Shown here: positions 25,867 through 35,060 of the stretch, one piece after another | How positions within the stretch are numbered: the stretch's first letter is position 1 | Layout: every line of letters starts with the position of its first letter | Translations under genes and position numbers: made by a program | The notes under the pieces: model-generated | The model's database searches: none | What the model was told of the DNA's origin: nothing | Seen by the model: only the letters and a program-made list of their open reading frames with translations | Assembly: GCF_000613805.1 (NCBI RefSeq) | Contig: NZ_BAJR01000033.1 | Location: 1 to 39,069, forward strand | DNA: 39,069 nucleotides | Source: Phocaeicola paurosaccharolyticus JCM 15092 | GTDB taxonomy: Bacteria > Bacteroidota > Bacteroidia > Bacteroidales > Bacteroidaceae | Reading direction: 5' to 3'

Positions 25867-26064
25867 TTACTTCATGCAAAGAAGTTCCTTAACTTGATCC
25901 ATATTAGCACTTTCTACTATTGCTGAATGTACAAGGTTTCTTTTCTGCTTTTTAGTCTTCTTAGTCAAGATATGACTATGAAAAGCGTGCTTTCTTTTGA
26001 TTTTACCTGTTCCGGTAAGAGTAAATCTCTTTTTAGCACCGGAGTTAGTCTTGATCTTTGGCAT
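25867..26064 (-). CDS. rpmI: Ribosomal protein bL35
   Basis: A 65-residue basic large-subunit protein. [14 protein letters not shown] at the start and [20 protein letters not shown] (residues 18-37) are family signatures. It is intact and of normal length. It lies between infC (67 bases upstream) and rplT (about 98 bases downstream), the usual bacterial order. Confidence 0.97.
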   Translation of the reverse strand: MPKIKTNSGAKKRFTLTGTGKIKRKHAFHSHILTKKTKKQKRNLVHSAIVESANMDQVKELLCMK

Positions 26065-26131
26065 CTTTTTTAATTTTAATAATTATTATTTATTATGGTA
26101 ACGCACTATACCGGCGCGTTACGCACTTTTT

Positions 26132-26698
26132 TTATTTTTCAGCATCAGCACCTGGTGCAGGCTTCTTTGGAGCTGCAACTTTCTTTGGGGCTAATGAAAT
26201 TGTCATTCGCTTACCCTCCAAAAGTGGCATCTGCTCAACTTTTGCATAATCTTCAAGATCGTTAGCAAAACGTAGAAGAAGAACTTCACCTTGTTCTTTA
26301 AATAGGATAGAACGTCCCTTAAAGAATACGTAAGCTTTAACTTTATCTCCGTCCTGCAAGAAACCAATGGCATGCTTTAATTTAAAATTATAGTCATGAT
26401 CATCTGTCTGTGGTCCGAAGCGGATCTCTTTCACATTTACTTTAACCTGCTTAGCTTTCTGTTCCTTTTGGCGTTTCTTTAGTTGATAAAGAAATTTAGA
26501 ATAATCAATAATTCTACAAACTGGAGGAACAGCGTTGGGTGATATTTCTACTAGATCAGCCTCATTTTCTTCAGCCATTTTCAAGGCTACAGATAATGGA
26601 TAAACTGCTGGTTCTATGTCATCTCCTACAATACGGACTTCTCTGGCACGAATCTGTTCATTGATTCGATGTTGCCCTTTTAAACTGTCATTCTTCAT
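26132..26698 (-). CDS. infC: Translation initiation factor IF-3
   Basis: Binds the 30S subunit and checks initiator tRNA and start codon pairing. The 188 residues start [20 protein letters not shown]. The N-domain carries [20 protein letters not shown], and [14 protein letters not shown] forms the linker helix. The C-domain shows [20 protein letters not shown]. An Ala/Pro/Lys-rich tail ([17 protein letters not shown]) is a common extension in this phylum. The start is a normal ATG, unlike the rare AUU of E. coli infC. About 115 bases lie between thrS and this gene. Confidence 0.96.
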   Translation of the reverse strand: MKNDSLKGQHRINEQIRAREVRIVGDDIEPAVYPLSVALKMAEENEADLVEISPNAVPPVCRIIDYSKFLYQLKKRQKEQKAKQVKVNVKEIRFGPQTDDHDYNFKLKHAIGFLQDGDKVKAYVFFKGRSILFKEQGEVLLLRFANDLEDYAKVEQMPLLEGKRMTISLAPKKVAAPKKPAPGADAEK

Positions 26699-26813
26699 TA
26701 AAAAACTATTAGTTCCTGTTTGTTCTTTTTAATTTTTGATTAATTTTTTCTTATAATAAACATAAAAATATGCCTAAAGTTCATTAAGCTATGTTTAATA
26801 AACGGCTGCAAAG

Positions 26814-28753
26814 TTACCATTTATTTATCATATTCGAAACTTCTTCTGCTATATTTTTAGCAAATTCCTCAATTTTCAATGATCCTTTATCACCTTCACC
26901 CTGTTTACGCACAGAAACTTCTCCATTTGCAGCTTCTTTTTCACCAACTACAAGCATGTATGGTATACGTTTCATCTCATTATCACGTATCTTTCTACCA
27001 ATCTTCTCATTTCTGTCATCAACAATACCACGAATATCATATTTCCTAAGAAGAGCTCTAACCTCCTCGGCATAGTCATTAAACTTCTCTGATATAGGAA
27101 GAATAGCAACCTGATCAGGGGTAAGCCACAATGGGAATTTACCTGCAGTATGTTCAATAAGAACTGCAACAAAACGCTCCATTGAACCAAATGGTGCACG
27201 GTGAATCATTACAGGACGATGTTTCTGATTGTCAGAACCCATGTACTCAAGTTGGAATCTCTCTGGTAAGTTATAGTCTACCTGAATAGTACCCAACTGC
27301 CAGCGACGACCGATAGCATCCTTCACCATAAAGTCTAGTTTTGGACCATAGAATGCAGCCTCACCATATTCGACTCTTGCTTTAAGACCCTTTTCCTGGC
27401 AAGCTTCAACGATAGAGCTTTCAGCTCTTTCCCAGTTTTCATCGCTACCAATGTATTTCTCACGGTTCACTTTATCGCGAAGAGATATCTGTGCTTCTAC
27501 ATTTTCAAAGTTCATTGACTTGAATACTATAGATATGATATCCATAACTCTAAGGAACTCATCCTTAACCTGATCTGGACGACAGAACAAATGAGCATCA
27601 TCCTGAGTAAAGCTACGAACGCGAGTCAATCCATGAAGTTCGCCACTCTGTTCGTAACGACACACTGTACCAAATTCAGCGATACGAAGTGGAAGATCTT
27701 TATATGAACGAGGAGAATTCTTATAAATCATACAGTGATGAGGACAGTTCATTGGTTTAAGGAAGTACTCCTCACCCTCTTCCGGTGTGTGAATTGGCTG
27801 GAAAGAATCCTTACCATATTTTGCATAGTGACCAGAAGTAATATATAGGTTCTTGTTTCCAATAGGTGGACACATTACCTCCTGATAATCATATCTTGAC
27901 TGTATGCGGCGCAAGAAGTTCTGAAGGCGTAGGCGAAGAGCTGTTCCTTTAGGAAGCCACATAGGGAGACCTTTTCCGACTGTCTCCGAGAACATGAATA
28001 AATCCATCTCTTTTCCAATCTTTCTATGGTCACGCTTTTTAGCCTCTTCAAGAAGAGTTAGATAATCATCAAGCATCTTCTTCTTTGGGAATGTTATACC
28101 ATAAATACGTGTAAGCTGTTTACGGTCTTCATGTCCTCTCCAATATGCACCTGCAACTGAAAGAAGTTTTATTGCTTTAATTGGAGCTGTTGTAGGAATA
28201 TGCGGACCACGGCATAGGTCAGTAAATGCACCTTGTGTATATGTAGTGATATGTCCGTCTTCAAGCTCAGAGATAAGTTCGCATTTGTATGTCTCACCTC
28301 TATCTCCGAATTTCTTCAAAGCCTCATCTTTAGTAATATTTTCTCTAACAAGAATTTCCTTCTTTGCAGCCAATTCAGCCATTTTCTTTTCTATAGCAGG
28401 AAGATCTGAATCTTTTATCACTGATTCTCCAGGATCAACATCATAATAGAATCCGCTCTCTATAGCAGGACCTATACCAAATTGTATATCAGGATAAAGT
28501 TCCTGCAACGCCTCTGCTAAAAGGTGAGCACTTGTATGCCAAAATGCATGCTTGCCCTGCTCATCATCCCATTTATAAAGCACTATAGAAGCATCCCCAT
28601 TTATAGGGCGTGATAAATCGCATGTTTCTCCGTTCACACCACATGCCAAAACATCTTGAGCAAGTCGGGAACTGATACTTCTGCTATCTGCAAACCTGTT
28701 ACTCCTTTTTCGTATTCTCTGGAAGAACCGTCAGGAAATGTAATTTTTATCAT
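26814..28753 (-). CDS. thrS: Threonyl-tRNA synthetase, frameshifted near the N-terminus in this sequence
   Basis: Charges tRNA-Thr. From the ATG at 28753 the first 24 codons read [20 protein letters not shown] and LQIA, the TGS domain. The frame then breaks at about 28678-28680. The rest, from [15 protein letters not shown] to the end at 26814, is open and complete. It has the editing domain ([12 protein letters not shown], with zinc-site residues later), the class II catalytic core ([36 protein letters not shown]) and the anticodon-binding domain. Restoring one A in GAAGTATC (to GAAAGTATC) gives 646 residues, the family length. As the gene is indispensable, a base-call error is the best explanation. 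A shorter TTG start at 28649 would remove the TGS domain and is unlikely. Confidence 0.95.
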
Positions 28754-28782
28754 AATTCTTAATATTGTCTTTCTAAGTGATG

Positions 28783-28790
28783 CAAAAATA
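28783..28790 (-). promoter_or_regulatory. -7 promoter box for the thrS operon
   Basis: TATTTTTG on the minus strand, giving a start near 28777 and a leader of about 24 bases before the repaired ATG at 28753. Its position supports that ATG as the true start. No T-box-like leader fits in this space. Confidence 0.55.
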
Positions 28791-28830
28791 AATAATTCTT
28801 TTTACATCACTTCACTTTAGCTAAAAAATG

Positions 28831-30852
28831 TTATTCTTTTCTATCTGTGAATCGCTTTATTATATTGTAAGCAGAAAAGAGACCCAACTCTCCTGCTTTA
28901 CTAAGATCCAATATACCTTGGCGATTATTACCTAAATATATGTTCACTAATCCTCGATTAAAATATGCATCGGCAAAATTAGGATCAAGATGAATAGCTT
29001 TATCATAGTCAACCAACGCTGCTCTGTAATCTTTCATCAATGAGTATATATTTGCACGGTTATAATAACCATATACAAAGTCAGGAACCAACTCAATAAC
29101 CTTATCTAGGTCCTGTTTAATAATATCGTAATCAACAGCTTTTACAGGTTTATCCTCTTCGCTATTTGGATTAAGATCATACTGTTTCTCCATTTTTCTA
29201 TACTCCAGCTGTTTATAATGTATAAGAGCTCTCATAAAGTAAGATGGAAAGAACGTAGGTTGTGATGCAATCATCTTGTCAAGATCACCAATTGAGCTCA
29301 CAAAGTCTTGTACAAGATAGAAGTCCATTGCTCTCGCAAACCTCTTGTGGTACACTCCTTGATTATCATCTATAACAGTAGACAAGTCATTTATAGAGGC
29401 AAAATGTTTTTTAACCTGGCTTTCACTCAAAGGAGCCTCTTCATTTGTTATGATAAGCCTCTGTGAAAACTCTTTTTTAGCATTAAGTTCTTCTATATAC
29501 TTGTAGAAATTAATCTGCCTTTTCACATCACTATTTTTCTCATAATATGTAAGAGCAAACATTGGTTGTGGAGTAATAGTTATGTTCTTATCTTGAACTC
29601 TTCCTCGATAATCACTCTTATATCTATTACCATCCTCATCATTATCAGCAACAACAATCTTGCCGTAATTATCCATATCCTTATCAGACTTCTTACGCGT
29701 ATTTTTGTTTGATGCTGTATTCTTCTTTACACCATTAATTTTATCTAGTTCAGCTTTTAGCACCTTGAAGTCATCTTGTTCTGCTCCTCTGAGGTCTCCA
29801 ATCTTACGTTTTGCTTCTGCCCTATATTTATAGCCAACAAGAAAATTTGGATACTCCTTTATTACACGAGTATAATCCTTTATTGCACCCTTATAATCTC
29901 CTGTCTGGAATAACAATAATCCACGGTTAAATATAGCCATCATGTTATCTGGCTCCATCTTGATTACAAAGTTAAAGTCTTCAATAGCTCGGTTATCATC
30001 TCCTACTTGAGCTCTAAGAAGGCCTCTATTGTAATGTCCAATAAAGTTATTTGGTTCAATATCCAAGGCATAATCATAATCACTCATCGCACCTCTAAGA
30101 TTCCTTTGATGGTACCTAGCTAAAGCTCTATTTATATATACGCCCGAATTTTTTGTAGATAGATGTATAGCATTATCCAAATCAGCCTCAGCCTCTTTAT
30201 ATTTCTGTTGCTGGAGCTTAAGCATTGCTCTACTTGACCAGATATCAGGATCAAATTTATCTATCATAAGAGCAGTACCATAATCCTTCTCTGCAGATAT
30301 TGTATCTTTTTGCTTTAGAGAAACCTCACCTCTCATTAGGTATGCTTTAGTATATTTAGGAGATATCTCAAGAAGCTTATTAAGATCCTTTTTTGCTCCT
30401 TCATAATCCTTATCTTCAATTCTACAAAGAGAAAGGTTATGCCAAATCCCTACATTTTCAGGATCATATACAAGTGCCTTTTCGTAATCAGATATTGCAC
30501 CTTTAATATTGTTCATCTTTATCCTTGAAAGACCACGTACCTGATAAGCACTTACCACATAAGGATTTCTCTCTATAGACTCAGAACAATCTGCCTCAGC
30601 TCCTTGATAGTCGTCTAGATTGATTTTTGCTAATCCTCTGTAAAAATATGGATCAGCAAGATATGGCTTTGCATTTATTACTTGATTAAAGTATTGAATA
30701 GACAACACATAGTCCTCAAAATATAGTGCATTGCGCCCTATTGTCATAACTCTATCAGTATTAATTTGGCTGAACAACATTGCAGGGCAGCTCAACAAAA
30801 ATACAAACAGATAAGCCGTATGTTTAATTATTTTAGTTTGTGACAATATCAT
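28831..30852 (-). CDS. Exported tetratricopeptide-repeat protein
   Basis: A 673-residue protein with an N-terminal signal or anchor segment (about 10-29, ending CPAMLFSQ). Two blocks of TPR repeats follow, about 33-375 and 530-665. Typical units are DPYFYRGLAKINLDDYQGAE, YINRALARYHQRNLRGAMSD and ADAYFNRGLVNIYLGNNRQG. Between the blocks lies a Lys/Asp/Asn-rich linker (about 375-440). The protein likely scaffolds other proteins in the cell envelope; no enzymatic motif is seen. It follows def by 30 bases and precedes thrS, a gene order conserved in Bacteroides as I recall. Its specific job is unknown. Confidence 0.85.
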   Translation of the reverse strand: MILSQTKIIKHTAYLFVFLLSCPAMLFSQINTDRVMTIGRNALYFEDYVLSIQYFNQVINAKPYLADPYFYRGLAKINLDDYQGAEADCSESIERNPYVVSAYQVRGLSRIKMNNIKGAISDYEKALVYDPENVGIWHNLSLCRIEDKDYEGAKKDLNKLLEISPKYTKAYLMRGEVSLKQKDTISAEKDYGTALMIDKFDPDIWSSRAMLKLQQQKYKEAEADLDNAIHLSTKNSGVYINRALARYHQRNLRGAMSDYDYALDIEPNNFIGHYNRGLLRAQVGDDNRAIEDFNFVIKMEPDNMMAIFNRGLLLFQTGDYKGAIKDYTRVIKEYPNFLVGYKYRAEAKRKIGDLRGAEQDDFKVLKAELDKINGVKKNTASNKNTRKKSDKDMDNYGKIVVADNDEDGNRYKSDYRGRVQDKNITITPQPMFALTYYEKNSDVKRQINFYKYIEELNAKKEFSQRLIITNEEAPLSESQVKKHFASINDLSTVIDDNQGVYHKRFARAMDFYLVQDFVSSIGDLDKMIASQPTFFPSYFMRALIHYKQLEYRKMEKQYDLNPNSEEDKPVKAVDYDIIKQDLDKVIELVPDFVYGYYNRANIYSLMKDYRAALVDYDKAIHLDPNFADAYFNRGLVNIYLGNNRQGILDLSKAGELGLFSAYNIIKRFTDRKE

Positions 30853-30882
30853 ATCTCAATCTATTAACCTCTTTATGAGCTA

Positions 30883-31437
30883 TTACTTAATAGTCTTTAC
30901 TTTATATGAGCAGCGTGCTTTTCCTTTTATCATTGAGTTAAGTTTTCCTTTTATCATTTGCTTACGCATAGTTGATATATGATCTATAAACATCTTACCG
31001 TCCAAATGATCAAACTCATGTTGCATAACTCTTGCAACATATCCTTCTACCCACTCATCTCTTGAATTCATATCTTCGTCAAGATATGTTACATGAATTT
31101 TATCTGCTCTCTTCACGGTTTCATGTATTCCAGGAAGACTTAAACAGCCCTCTTCCATAGATACCTCTTCACCTGCTGTCTCTAAAATACGTGGGTTGAT
31201 ATATGCATGGCGGAATTCCTTTAGTTCAGGATACTCATCCGACATTACATCTAGGTCAATCACGACAAGACGAATAGGAAGACCTATTTGTGGAGCAGCC
31301 AATCCTACCCCATCAGCACGACCCATTGTTTCATGCATATTTTGTATCAACTCTTTTAAATTTGGATAGTCAGGAGTAATATCTTGTGCTTCCTGACGTA
31401 AAACTGGTTGTCCGTAAACGTAAATTGGTAATATCAT
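30883..31437 (-). CDS. def: Peptide deformylase
   Basis: Removes the formyl group from the N-terminal methionine of new proteins, using a bound divalent metal. All three motifs are present in 184 residues: [10 protein letters not shown] (I), EGCLSLPG with the metal-binding Cys (II) and QHEFDHLDG with the two His and catalytic Glu (III). The C-terminus is basic. It follows ruvX by 14 bases, in the same operon as the TPR protein. Confidence 0.97.
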   Translation of the reverse strand: MILPIYVYGQPVLRQEAQDITPDYPNLKELIQNMHETMGRADGVGLAAPQIGLPIRLVVIDLDVMSDEYPELKEFRHAYINPRILETAGEEVSMEEGCLSLPGIHETVKRADKIHVTYLDEDMNSRDEWVEGYVARVMQHEFDHLDGKMFIDHISTMRKQMIKGKLNSMIKGKARCSYKVKTIK

Positions 31438-31451
31438 TTTTAATCTACTTA

Positions 31452-31868
31452 TTAATATTTCATTGATTCAAGATATGACTGTAGAATAATTGTAGCACTT
31501 ATCTCATCTACTAAAGCTTTATTTTGTCGCGACTTCTTCTTAAGACCACCATCAATCATAGCCTTATGTGCTAGTACCGAGGTGAATCTTTCATCGAAAT
31601 ATTCAACCGGTATATTAGGCAACTTCTTCTTAAGTTGATTTACAAAGGGAATTATTGATTTCATATTGTCAGAATCCTCGTTATTCATCGTTTTAGGATG
31701 CCCGACAATAATTTTTTCAACTTGTTCTTTGGAAGTATATTCTAGGATGAATTTCATCAACTCGCATGTAGCAACTGTAGTCAGACCATTGGCAATGATC
31801 TGTAATGTATCTGTCACAGCAATACCTGTACGTTTTCTACCAAAATCAATAGCTAGTATTCTACTCAT
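31452..31868 (-). CDS. ruvX: Holliday junction resolvase-like protein RuvX/YqgF
   Basis: An RNase H-fold nuclease implicated in resolving recombination intermediates and in 16S rRNA 5' maturation. In 138 residues it shows [17 protein letters not shown] (catalytic Asp), [13 protein letters not shown] and [18 protein letters not shown], the family signatures. The start is the ATG at 31868. The -7 box lies only nine bases away, so the mRNA may be nearly leaderless. First gene of ruvX-def-TPR. Confidence 0.95.
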   Translation of the reverse strand: MSRILAIDFGRKRTGIAVTDTLQIIANGLTTVATCELMKFILEYTSKEQVEKIIVGHPKTMNNEDSDNMKSIIPFVNQLKKKLPNIPVEYFDERFTSVLAHKAMIDGGLKKKSRQNKALVDEISATIILQSYLESMKY

Positions 31869-31876
31869 ATATTTTA

Positions 31877-31884
31877 CAAAAATA
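31877..31884 (-). promoter_or_regulatory. -7 promoter box for ruvX-def-TPR
   Basis: TATTTTTG on the minus strand ending nine bases before the ruvX ATG, implying a leader of only a few bases. The rest of 31885-32116 is AT-rich; I see no gene in it. Confidence 0.5.
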
Positions 31885-32116
31885 TAAATTAATTCATTGT
31901 CGCATGAAATACTGAGATTAAATTATCTTTTTTAATAGCTAAAGCAGAGAATGTTCGGGCATATTAAGCCTTTTTAATGTCCATTATCAATTATTTATTC
32001 TGAACTAATACTCCTTTAGATTTGAACATAAAAAGATTTTACTATCTAAACTATATATATCTTATATTCAACAATTAAATCTTCTGAATAACATACAAGT
32101 TCTTTTTTTTAAATAA

Positions 32117-32154
32117 TAATCCTGTTTTACCATAATTGGTAAAACAGGATTATC
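32117..32154. repeat. 17-bp perfect inverted repeat with a 4-base loop downstream of the hydratase gene
   Basis: Arms 32117-32133 and 32138-32154 (ATAATCCTGTTTTACCA and its complement) surround TAAT. Leftward transcripts of the hydratase gene would fold it. The following tract is A-rich rather than T-rich, while the plus-strand side carries an eight-base T run before the hairpin. It may be a terminator of unusual type, a processing signal or an mRNA-stabilising 3' end. Confidence 0.7.
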
Positions 32155-32158
32155 AGTT

Positions 32159-32174
32159 GCCACAAATGTGGCAT
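32159..32174. repeat. Second short hairpin TGCCAC-AAAT-GTGGCA
   Basis: A six-base-pair perfect stem with a four-base loop, four bases from the 17-bp hairpin and 20 bases past the hydratase stop. The pair together probably forms the 3' end of that transcript. Confidence 0.55.
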
Positions 32175-32193
32175 TATAATTGCTTATAATCTT

Positions 32194-32658
32194 TCAATTG
32201 AAATAGTATAAGAAAATTGCTATACCCTCAACAGCCTTTTTGGGTTGATCTTTTATCTCTATAGAAAATTTAATTTCAGCTTTTGCAACTCCTCTTAAAT
32301 TCTGCAAAGATTGTAATGAAGCAACTAAACGAATACTCTGGCCTGACAATACGGCTTGGCCGTATTTCATCTTATCAATACCATAGTTAATCATCATCTT
32401 AAGATTATTTACTTCAATAATCTGATCCCAAAGATATGGTAACATAGATAAAGTGAGATAACCATGAGCTATTGTACTATGAAATGGACTCTCCACCTTT
32501 GCTTTTTCAGTATCAACATGAATCCACTGATGATCTAAAGTAGCATCAGCAAAAAGATTTATTCTATCTTGAGACAACTCTACATAGTCGGATTCTCCTA
32601 GCTTCTGACCAATCATCTTTTCAAAATCATCGTATGAATTTATAATTAACTTATTCAT
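32194..32658 (-). CDS. MaoC-family (R)-specific enoyl-CoA hydratase-like protein
   Basis: A single hot-dog-fold protein of 154 residues from the ATG at 32658; the TTG three codons upstream is less likely. The hydratase motif is visible: Asp42 and His47 in DHQWIHVD, followed by a SPFHSTIAHGYLTLSM segment. Family members hydrate trans-2-enoyl-CoA or acyl-carrier-protein substrates in fatty acid metabolism. The gene is monocistronic, with a TACATTTG promoter, and ends at two tandem hairpins. Substrate is unknown. Confidence 0.88.
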   Translation of the reverse strand: MNKLIINSYDDFEKMIGQKLGESDYVELSQDRINLFADATLDHQWIHVDTEKAKVESPFHSTIAHGYLTLSMLPYLWDQIIEVNNLKMMINYGIDKMKYGQAVLSGQSIRLVASLQSLQNLRGVAKAEIKFSIEIKDQPKKAVEGIAIFLYYFN

Positions 32659-32691
32659 AATTTTCAATATATAGTTTTATTTAATTTCGCA

Positions 32692-32699
32692 CAAATGTA
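32692..32699 (-). promoter_or_regulatory. -7 promoter box for the MaoC-type gene
   Basis: TACATTTG on the minus strand, with a start near 32686 and a leader of about 28 bases before the ATG at 32658. Confidence 0.5.
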
Positions 32700-32804
32700 A
32701 GCTATTTTATCAAAACAAAATCATTTTATGCCTCTAAACTACGATTATTGACTAAGATAAACCTAACTAAAAATGGGCTCACAGAATTATAATCACCTCT
32801 TTTA

Positions 32805-33011
32805 TTAATATTTCACCAACTTATTTGGTGAGCCAGACCAGGAGCAACCTAGACAGTATACAACAGTCAAATCAAATCCCTCAAGCGAATCTTCAGGGTT
32901 CTTAGGAATAATCTCTTTGTTCTCATTAACGTATACCAAAAGCCTTTCGTCTAAAGCATTTTTGACATACATTGATGCAATCTTGCATTGGGGACATAAT
33001 AATTTCTTCAT
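32805..33011 (-). CDS. Small zinc-ribbon-like protein
   Basis: A 68-residue protein with two cysteine pairs, CPQC (C6, C9) and CLGC (C53, C56), spaced as in a zinc ribbon. The region between them is mixed and acidic (DSLEGFDLTV) and the tail is SWSGSPNKLVKY. I do not recognise a specific family. The start is an ATG at 33011, 97 bases from the divergent pseudouridine synthase. The arrangement suggests a folded, metal-binding protein rather than a chance frame; its role is unknown. Confidence 0.65.
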   Translation of the reverse strand: MKKLLCPQCKIASMYVKNALDERLLVYVNENKEIIPKNPEDSLEGFDLTVVYCLGCSWSGSPNKLVKY

Positions 33012-33090
33012 AAGGAGTATAAAAAAGGTCGTTATTACTCATTTTTATAAATACATCGATAAAAATAAATAATTGATTCTGATATATGAC

Positions 33091-33098
33091 TATTTTTG
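33091..33098 (+). promoter_or_regulatory. -7 promoter box for the pseudouridine synthase gene
   Basis: TATTTTTG ending ten bases before the ATG at 33108, so the transcript would have only a few leader bases. A TTG inside the box (33096) opens the longest frame but is not a credible start. Confidence 0.5.
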
Positions 33099-33107
33099 CA
33101 TTATAAT

Positions 33108-34733
33108 ATGATACACTATTTCAAGAATAATATTAATAACATCCAGCTGCCGGAGAAATTCACATATCCGTTCAACTACACACCTCATAAGCTATGCATT
33201 TTAGCTGCAGATGAGGTAAAAAACTATCTCAACTCTCTTTCTCAGTTCCCAGAAGATATCCACAAAGGTAAAATGTTCGGTGTATTGATAGTTAAGTTGA
33301 GCAACGGAGATATAGGATATCTAGCTGCATATTCAGGAAATATAAATTCAGAAGAGATAAAATCATTCTTCGTTCCTCCTGTCTATGATTTACTCTCCCC
33401 CACTTCTTTTTTTAAAAATGAAGAGGTGAAAATTAGTAACCTAAACAATAAAATATTTGCTTTAGAAAATGATGAGGACTTTTTATCAATTAAATCAAAC
33501 TTTGAAAGAATAAAAGCAGACAATGAAAGATTGATAAATATTGAAAAGAATAAATTAAAGGAAAATAAGAAAATAAGAGATAATATAAGAAACAGCTCCA
33601 TTCTTGATGCAGAGCTAGAATCAAGATTAATCAAAGAGAGCCAGTTTCAGAAAGCAGAATTCAAGAGATTATCAAAGATTATAACCGAAAGAGAAGAAAA
33701 ACTTGTAGAGGCAATAAAAATTAAAGAAGATGAGATTGCGACATTAAAAGAGAAACGGAAAATAGACTCAGAAATTCTGCAGAAAAGGCTTTTTTCAGAA
33801 TTTAAGTTTTTAAATGCACTAGGTGAAGAGAAAGATTTGTGGAGCATCTTTGAAGAGACTCCATCAAAGACACCACCTGCAGGTTCCGGGGAGTGTGCTG
33901 CTCCAAAACTGTTGCAATATGCATATTTAAACTTATTATATCCTATTGCTATGGCTGAATTTTGGCTAGGCGAATCACCACAAGGAGAGATCCGGCATGA
34001 AGGTTTCTTCTATCCTGCCTGTATAGGTAAATGTAAGCCCATATTGACTCATATGCTTGAAGGACTTGTGGTTGACGAGAATCCGGAAAGTTCAACTATC
34101 GAAAACATAGAGATTCTTTACGAAGATGAGTATATGCTAGCTGTTAACAAGCCATCAGGGATGTTATCTGTTCCAGGGAAAAAAGAGAAAGAGTCTGTTG
34201 AAAGCATAGTAAAAAAAATGCATCCGGAAATTTCCGGGCCCGCTATAGTACATAGATTAGATATGTCTACTTCAGGGATTATGCTTATAGCCAAGGATAA
34301 AGAGGTTCACAAAATTCTTCAACTGAAATTTATAAGCAGAGATATTAAGAAGAGATATATAGCACTACTTGAAGGAACTATTGATAAGAAAGATGGAATT
34401 ATTAAACTACCTATATCTCCTGATTACTATGACAGACCAAGACAAAAAGTTGACTACGAATCCGGCAAAATTGCTATAACCAGATATAAGGTATTAGAAG
34501 AGAAAAGTATAGGAACAAAAACTGTTACAAAGGTAGAGTTGTGCCCTTTGACCGGAAGAACACATCAACTCAGGGTACATTGTGCACACAAAGATGGACT
34601 TGGGACCCCTATACTAGGTGATGAACTCTATGGATCAAAAGATGAAAGGCTCTATCTCCACGCCGATAAAATAGAGTTCAAACACCCGATAAGCCAAAAA
34701 TTAATGATTATTGAAAAGAAAGAAGATTTTTAA
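33108..34733 (+). CDS. RluA-family pseudouridine synthase, long form with N-terminal coiled coil
   Basis: Isomerises uridine to pseudouridine in structured RNA. From the ATG at 33108 it has 541 residues. About 1-110 is an N-terminal domain of unclear role. About 110-245 is Lys/Glu-rich with heptad-like spacing, probably a coiled coil. About 250-330 holds PPAGSGECAAPKLLQYAY and FYPACIGKCKPILTHML, a cysteine-containing module found in long RluA proteins. About 335-541 is the catalytic domain with Asp385 in HRLDMSTSG and RYIALLEG. It lacks an S4 domain. The next gene follows three bases after its stop. The modified RNA position cannot be told. Confidence 0.9.
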   Translation: MIHYFKNNINNIQLPEKFTYPFNYTPHKLCILAADEVKNYLNSLSQFPEDIHKGKMFGVLIVKLSNGDIGYLAAYSGNINSEEIKSFFVPPVYDLLSPTSFFKNEEVKISNLNNKIFALENDEDFLSIKSNFERIKADNERLINIEKNKLKENKKIRDNIRNSSILDAELESRLIKESQFQKAEFKRLSKIITEREEKLVEAIKIKEDEIATLKEKRKIDSEILQKRLFSEFKFLNALGEEKDLWSIFEETPSKTPPAGSGECAAPKLLQYAYLNLLYPIAMAEFWLGESPQGEIRHEGFFYPACIGKCKPILTHMLEGLVVDENPESSTIENIEILYEDEYMLAVNKPSGMLSVPGKKEKESVESIVKKMHPEISGPAIVHRLDMSTSGIMLIAKDKEVHKILQLKFISRDIKKRYIALLEGTIDKKDGIIKLPISPDYYDRPRQKVDYESGKIAITRYKVLEEKSIGTKTVTKVELCPLTGRTHQLRVHCAHKDGLGTPILGDELYGSKDERLYLHADKIEFKHPISQKLMIIEKKEDF

Positions 34734-34736
34734 ATT

Positions 34737-35060
34737 ATGAACAAGATAGAAAGAGAAAAGAGAGTTGTTGAATGCATGATAAAACTTTACTGTAAGAAGA
34801 AAGAGCATAACAAGAATCTATGCAAGGAGTGCAGAGAAATTATGGAATATGCCCTTAAAAGATTAGACCATTGCAAATTCGGTGAAGATAAACCAACCTG
34901 CAGAGTTTGTCCAATACATTGCTATAAACCGGAGATGAAGGAAAAAATAAAGACAATAATGCGCTTTTCCGGCCCTAGACTTATTATTTACCACCCAATA
35001 TTTACTATTAATCACTCTATACGAGAGTTATTGTTTACTCCAAAAGGCAGGAGAAAATAG
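34737..35060 (+). CDS. YgbA-family (nitrous-oxide-stimulated promoter type) cysteine-rich protein
   Basis: A 107-residue protein with eight cysteines. C29/C32, C46, C55/C58 and C62 follow a metal-site-like pattern (CKEC, CRVCPIHC). A basic C-terminal segment has RFSGPRLIIYHPIFTINH. The layout matches the YgbA family, whose E. coli member is induced by nitric oxide; the assignment is from memory of the motif. It starts three bases after the pseudouridine synthase, so it is likely co-transcribed. Its 3' end overlaps the convergent trkH coding region by 33 bases. Function is not established. Confidence 0.72.
   Translation: MNKIEREKRVVECMIKLYCKKKEHNKNLCKECREIMEYALKRLDHCKFGEDKPTCRVCPIHCYKPEMKEKIKTIMRFSGPRLIIYHPIFTINHSIRELLFTPKGRRK

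Noticed and set aside
26699..26813. Ribosomal-protein autoregulatory leader between thrS and infC
   Set aside because: I looked for a structured leader but saw only AT-rich sequence without convincing stems.
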